Source of the DNA: Candidatus Poribacteria bacterium | Lineage (GTDB): Bacteria; Poribacteria; WGA-4E; WGA-3G | DNA length: 7,879 nt | Assembly: GCA_009835515.1 (NCBI GenBank) | Contig: VXXH01000114.1 | Coordinates: 1 to 7,879, forward strand | Direction of reading: 5' to 3' | Part shown: positions 6,148 to 7,879 of the stretch, piece after piece | Position numbering within the stretch: the first letter of the stretch is position 1 | Layout: the number at the start of each line of letters is the position of its first letter | Position numbers and translations under genes: made by a program | The notes under the pieces: model-generated | Databases searched by the model: none | What the model was told of the DNA's origin: nothing | Seen by the model: the letters and a program-made list of their open reading frames with translations, nothing else

Positions 6148-6951
6148 CTATCCCCACCGCTGTTCGGGCGGATCGAAGACGAACCCGTGGAAAAACTTCC
6201 GCTGTTCAGGCGAAAGTTCTTTATTATAGAAATCTTTAGGATACCCCCAATGCTCTTGCGAAGCAATCATCCACGGATGTTCATAAGCGTAATAGAGCAT
6301 CTCACGCCTCCCCTCCGGTTTCGTGAAGATACCCGCGGAATGCCAGACAGCATTATGAAACAGAATCGCACTTCCCGGTGGTGCGCAGACCTCAAGTGCC
6401 CCCGGATATTCGTATGGATACCGCAGATCTTCATGGCTCGGGTCATACATCGCCGTGTGGCTGCCTGGGATGAGCCATAGGTTTCCCTGTCCGCCTTCTG
6501 TCATATCCGTCAAATAATAACCGATTTTCAGTTGGAGAAACGGAATCGGACGTAGGTTGCGATAGCCTTCATCGTGCCCATCGATGTGCCACCCCATCGA
6601 ACGTTCTATCAGTTCCGAACCGTCTTCAACGATGGCATCCGATGCGTGGTGGTGCGGCATCTTATTGAGTAACCCTGTGACGTACGGCAAAATCGGCTGC
6701 CAATCCAAGAGTTCTAAGAACGCCGGATGATCACCGAGAATATAGAAGATACGGGTGCTTTTCTCACCGTGAATATGTGTCATCCCGGTCTGGGGTAACC
6801 CTTTCTCCTCACCTTCCCGCCGCTTCTCAATGACTTCAGCGAGAGCACTCCTGAGTGTTTCGATGTGTGAAGACTCAAGAAAATTATCCAAGACGAGATA
6901 ACCGTTGTTTTCAAAGAAGAACTTTTCGGCATCAGTCAGTTCGTGTGGCAT
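6148..6951 (-). CDS. PhyH-family Fe(II)/2-oxoglutarate dioxygenase (PhyH-2)
   Basis: This shorter PhyH-family oxygenase has 267 residues. It opens with FFFENNGYLVLDNFLESSHIE, as the family does. The iron site is GWHIDGH (His122 and Asp124), with Ile instead of Gln between the ligands, unlike the other two PhyH proteins here. The distal ligand is His204 in VWHSAG, and Arg215 lies eleven residues later to bind 2-oxoglutarate. GNLWLIPGSH (156-165) is the conserved strand-turn of the beta-helix. Unusual His-rich patches appear before the core (MTHIHGEK, 57-64; MPHHHASD, 98-105). The ATG at 6951 follows AGAGGG (6960-6965) by 8 bases. The gene starts 34 bases after the amidohydrolase stop and ends 25 bases before PhyH-3, so these three genes probably form one transcript. 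The substrate is unknown; the amidohydrolase neighbour hints at stepwise processing of one compound. Confidence 0.94.
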   Translation of the reverse strand: MPHELTDAEKFFFENNGYLVLDNFLESSHIETLRSALAEVIEKRREGEEKGLPQTGMTHIHGEKSTRIFYILGDHPAFLELLDWQPILPYVTGLLNKMPHHHASDAIVEDGSELIERSMGWHIDGHDEGYRNLRPIPFLQLKIGYYLTDMTEGGQGNLWLIPGSHTAMYDPSHEDLRYPYEYPGALEVCAPPGSAILFHNAVWHSAGIFTKPEGRREMLYYAYEHPWMIASQEHWGYPKDFYNKELSPEQRKFFHGFVFDPPEQRWG

Positions 6952-6985
6952 ATCATAAACCCTCTTTTCTGTTCTGACAAGGTTT

Positions 6986-7879
6986 TCAGTTCAAATCGAA
7001 CAACTCTATGGCGTTTTTACCAAAAATTCGTGCTCTGTCTGCTTCAGGAATGGGCATCTCCGCAATCAAACGGACAAACCGTGGCATATCCACCCAGGGA
7101 TGGTCTGTCCCAAACAGCAAACGGTCTCCACCAGAGAATTGATAAGCGTACTGCAATGCTTGTGCTGATGGCGATACGGTGTCTAAATAGATACGTTGCA
7201 AATACGCGCTCGGTGGTTGTGTTATGTTATCTCTCGCTCTACCCAATACCTCGGTCTGATGGTCAATCCTGCCGCTCATATAGGGTAGAATACCGCCAAC
7301 GTGCGGCATCACGAGTTGTAGCTCAGGATGGCGTTCAAGAATCCCACCCAGAATCAACCGTAACAGCGCAAAACTGTTATCCACTTGTAATCCCATCATA
7401 CCGATCATCCAGTGATCTTTGATGGCTTTTCCCCACGTCGGTACAGTCGGATGCATAACAATCGGCATCTGTAATGTTTCGGCGTGTGCATAGACGGGTT
7501 CAAATTCTGGGGCGTCAACAGGTTTCCCACCGATATGCGAGTAGAGCATTACTCCGCGGAATCCGAGTCGCTTCACCCGATCCATCTCTGTTATGGCTTC
7601 GTCTGGATTTTGCCACGGCAGACATGCTAAACCAGCGAATCGATCTGGATATGTATCCACAAGTTCGGCGATGGCGTTGTTGATCGCTTGTGCCCCTCTG
7701 TTGCCTAATTCAGGCACGAGCATACACGGGGGTGGTATATTGGTACTGAGCAGTGCCATATCGACTCCTGCCTCATCCATGTCTTTAAGTTTGCGTTTCG
7801 GATTGTAGGCTTCGTCTTGCAGGCGAAATGTTTGGACATCGCCGTACGTAACGACAGCCTCACCTCCGCGACGGATAAC
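6986..7879 (-). CDS. Amidohydrolase 2 (ACMSD-like) family metal-dependent hydrolase, N-terminus outside window
   Basis: This is a TIM-barrel amidohydrolase of the Amidohydro_2 group, whose members hydrolyse or decarboxylate small, often aromatic, acids or lactones. An internal ATG at 7780 is not the start: the 33 codons upstream to the window edge are open and read as family sequence (...YNPKRKLKDMDEAGVDMALLST), so 297 residues are visible and the first strand, expected to hold the HxH metal motif, is cut off. Visible landmarks, numbered from the internal Met, are LACLPWQNPDEA (51-62), GFRGVMLYSHIGG (73-85), metal ligand His110 in PIVMHPTVP, His160 in VMPHVGG, and the catalytic/metal Asp226 in LLFGTDHPW. 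It ends IFGKNAIELFDLN, the usual family terminus (G-x-NA-x-x-LF). It lies upstream of both PhyH genes with a 34-base gap and probably leads or belongs to their operon. Both hydrolase and decarboxylase chemistry remain possible. Confidence 0.93.
   Translation of the reverse strand, partial: VIRRGGEAVVTYGDVQTFRLQDEAYNPKRKLKDMDEAGVDMALLSTNIPPPCMLVPELGNRGAQAINNAIAELVDTYPDRFAGLACLPWQNPDEAITEMDRVKRLGFRGVMLYSHIGGKPVDAPEFEPVYAHAETLQMPIVMHPTVPTWGKAIKDHWMIGMMGLQVDNSFALLRLILGGILERHPELQLVMPHVGGILPYMSGRIDHQTEVLGRARDNITQPPSAYLQRIYLDTVSPSAQALQYAYQFSGGDRLLFGTDHPWVDMPRFVRLIAEMPIPEADRARIFGKNAIELFDLN

Noticed and set aside
6943..7422. A 159-codon plus-strand reading frame opposite the amidohydrolase
   Set aside because: It is antisense to conserved amidohydrolase motifs (HVGG, GTDHPW), so it is a by-product of that gene's codon use.
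7778..7780. ATG as the start of the amidohydrolase
   Set aside because: The frame stays open upstream to the window edge and encodes family-like sequence, and the N-terminal HxH strand would be missing; the real start is outside the window.
1..7879. CRISPR arrays, tRNA/rRNA genes, insertion sequences or phage genes
   Set aside because: No spaced direct repeats, no cloverleaf-like or rRNA-like stretches and no transposase or integrase motifs were seen on either strand.

Overview
The window looks like a piece of an uncultured bacterial genome, most probably a Candidatus Poribacteria (sponge-associated or marine) lineage. The reasons are moderate GC content, three separate phytanoyl-CoA-dioxygenase-like (PhyH) genes within about 3.2 kb, an amidohydrolase of the type common in these genomes, and short dispersed palindromes of the forms GTTGGGTT...AACCCAAC and AAATCCCCC...GGGGGATTT. 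The phylum assignment is an inference from gene style and repeats; there is no rRNA or marker gene in the window.

Left half, plus strand. An unrecognised, mostly helical, charged protein is open at the left edge (2-1144). After a 128-base gap comes a divergent member of the malate/lactate dehydrogenase fold family (1273-2184) in which the Asp, Arg and His of the usual active site all appear to be replaced. A 90-base gap carrying a palindromic repeat precedes a full-length XdhC/CoxI-type molybdenum-enzyme maturation factor (2275-3384). Two bases later starts a 116-residue unknown protein (3387-3737), almost certainly co-translated with XdhC. A PhyH-type Fe(II)/2-oxoglutarate oxygenase (best start GTG at 3791) closes the plus-strand series.

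At 4694-4775 the two gene sets converge on a strong GC-rich hairpin that probably terminates transcription from both sides.

Right half, minus strand, read right to left. An Amidohydro_2 (ACMSD-like) hydrolase is open at the right edge (6986-7879), followed by PhyH oxygenase number 2 (6148-6951), PhyH oxygenase number 3 (5244-6122) and a four-helix DUF420 membrane protein (4776-5192). Gaps of 34, 25 and 51 bases and good Shine-Dalgarno sequences make this a likely operon. All three PhyH proteins keep the HxD...H triad and the Arg eleven residues after the distal His, so all should bind iron and 2-oxoglutarate. Their substrates cannot be read from the sequence. Together with the hydrolase they suggest oxidative breakdown or tailoring of small organic molecules.

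No tRNA, rRNA, CRISPR array, transposase or phage gene was seen. The most unusual item is the dehydrogenase-fold protein without its catalytic residues, next to an XdhC that has no molybdenum hydroxylase beside it in this window.
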